Shown piece by piece: positions 5,931 through 6,310 of a stretch of DNA of 6,310 nucleotides; position 1 is the stretch's first letter; each line of letters opens with the position of its first letter. Location: positions 1-6,310 of the forward strand of contig JANYGM010000355.1 of NCBI GenBank assembly GCA_025362415.1. Direction: 5' to 3'. A program made the translations under genes and the position numbers. Source of the stretch: a bacterium. GTDB lineage: Bacteria > Bacteroidota > Bacteroidia > Cytophagales > Thermonemataceae. Under the pieces are notes generated by a model. That model ran no database searches, was not told the DNA's origin, and was given only the letters and a program-made list of their open reading frames with translations.

Positions 5931-6056
5931 GTAGGCGTTTGATTTATCAAAACGCTGTTTTGGGACAAAACAAATGGTAGAGAACAAAATGCCAAACTGG
6001 TTGTTCTACCTCATTTGTTTTGTGCCAAAACACCACTTGATAAATCAAGTGGCTAC
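5931..6056. repeat. 126-bp REP/BIME-like nested inverted repeat
   Basis: The left end is GTAG (5931-5934) followed by hairpin GCGTTTGAT-TT-ATCAAAACGC (5935-5955, one bulge). The right end is the mirror: a perfect hairpin of CCACTTGAT and ATCAAGTGG around AA (6033-6052), followed by CTAC (6053-6056), so it reads GTAG plus hairpin on the minus strand. Between them, arms 5956-5987 and 6001-6032 are imperfect reverse complements (TGTTTTGG, ACAAAACAAATG, GTAG and AACAA shared), around a 13-nt loop with CCA-AAC-TGG. GTAG directly 5' of a hairpin is the hallmark of REP sequences recognised by RAYT (TnpA-REP) transposases, and two REPs in opposite orientation make a BIME. The element is intergenic, and no RAYT gene lies within the window. 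Confidence 0.7.
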
Positions 6057-6063
6057 GAAATTT

Positions 6064-6089
6064 TGAATACAAATTAGTTTTTGTATTCA
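6064..6089. repeat. 10-bp perfect inverted repeat
   Basis: TGAATACAAA (6064-6073) and TTTGTATTCA (6080-6089) flank the loop TTAGTT. It lies eight bases right of the REP-like element. Neither strand shows the GC-rich stem plus T-run of a strong terminator, so its role is unclear: a weak terminator, a protein-binding dyad or part of the adjoining repeat. Confidence 0.5.
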
Positions 6090-6190
6090 TTGTTACTGTA
6101 AAAGTTTCGTTGCAAATTTATGCTAATTATTTTGGATAATATAACTACTTGATTATCAATAATATAAAATAATAAAATAAATTTAATATG

Positions 6191-6198
6191 TATTTTTG
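6191..6198 (+). promoter_or_regulatory. Candidate -7 promoter element (TAnnTTTG)
   Basis: TATTTTTG is an exact match to the Bacteroidota housekeeping -7 consensus TAnnTTTG. It is followed after two bases by GGG (6201-6203), a plausible transcript start. A TTG -33 element at the expected distance is missing; the nearest is at 6149-6151, too far away. The match gains weight because composition shifts from nearly all A/T upstream to about 50% GC immediately downstream. Confidence 0.35.
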
Positions 6199-6310
6199 TA
6201 GGGTACGACCCTTGTGGTAGGCTGTTCTGAAGGTTATACTAGACTTCCCCCGCTTTTTGAATGAATGCAAGGAACAAACATCAAGCACTTAGAGTTTTCT
6301 GCACCGTCAG
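6199..6310 (+). other. GC-richer segment: possible structured RNA, leader or element end, continuing off the window
   Basis: Bases 6201-6260 are half G/C, against almost pure A/T just upstream (6150-6190). The segment starts with a small hairpin GGGT-ACG-ACCC (6201-6211) and contains a CCCCC run near 6247-6251. No complete reading frame is present. Two ATGs (6261, 6265) each open a frame running off the edge (MNARNKHQALRVF... and MQGTNIKHLEF...), and neither is recognised. On the minus strand a frame of 24 sense codons enters from the right edge and stops at 6234. The segment does not match tRNA, SRP RNA, RNase P or tmRNA signatures that I know. It could be a leader RNA or the end of a mobile element. 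Confidence 0.25.

Noticed and set aside
6234..6308. Minus-strand frame of 24 sense codons entering from the right edge
   Set aside because: It is too short to judge, has no recognisable motif, and competes with two equally short plus-strand frames.

Overview
The window looks like chromosomal DNA from a low-GC member of the Bacteroidota, most likely of the Cytophagales type. Coding DNA is AT-rich and no start codon has a clear Shine-Dalgarno sequence; the starts sit in A-rich leaders instead. Small exported proteins carry signal peptides ending in Ala-X-Gln or similar. One upstream sequence matches the Bacteroidota -7 promoter element TAnnTTTG. The genus cannot be settled from this sequence alone.

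Plus-strand half (1-3949). The window opens inside a large protein with two tandem AAA+ ATPase modules of the CbxX/CfqX (CbbX, SpoVK-like) type. Its true start lies upstream of the window. Its stop codon runs straight into a 42-bp array of 7-bp repeats, and a strong intrinsic terminator follows. Next comes a gene of unknown function (306 aa) with a DUF1186-like core and a very lysine-rich tail. A second, different 7-bp repeat array then leads into a broken gene of the Rpn/PD-(D/E)XK 'putative transposase' family. That gene has a one-base frameshift in a run of seven A, and its N-terminal catalytic segment appears to be missing. A 16-bp perfect-stem terminator closes this half. Its core is 24/26 identical to the first terminator.

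Minus-strand half (3979-5765). Four closely spaced reading frames run leftward and converge on the shared terminator: 5765-5424, 5406-5107, 5072-4602 and 4590-3979. Three encode small proteins with clear signal peptides. The fourth (5406-5107) starts like a signal peptide but has an in-frame TAG at its ninth codon, immediately before a 12-bp perfect palindrome that lies inside the coding frame. The set looks like an operon for small secreted or periplasmic proteins of unknown function, with one member broken or restarted.

Right end (5766-6310). This part has no complete gene. It holds a weak promoter candidate for the minus-strand operon and a 126-bp nested inverted repeat. The nested repeat consists of two GTAG-preceded hairpins facing each other, the architecture of REP/BIME elements mobilised by RAYT (TnpA-REP) transposases. 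To its right are a small hairpin, a very AT-rich tract, a TAnnTTTG promoter-like box, and a locally GC-richer stretch that may be the 5' end of a transcript or of a mobile element continuing outside the window.
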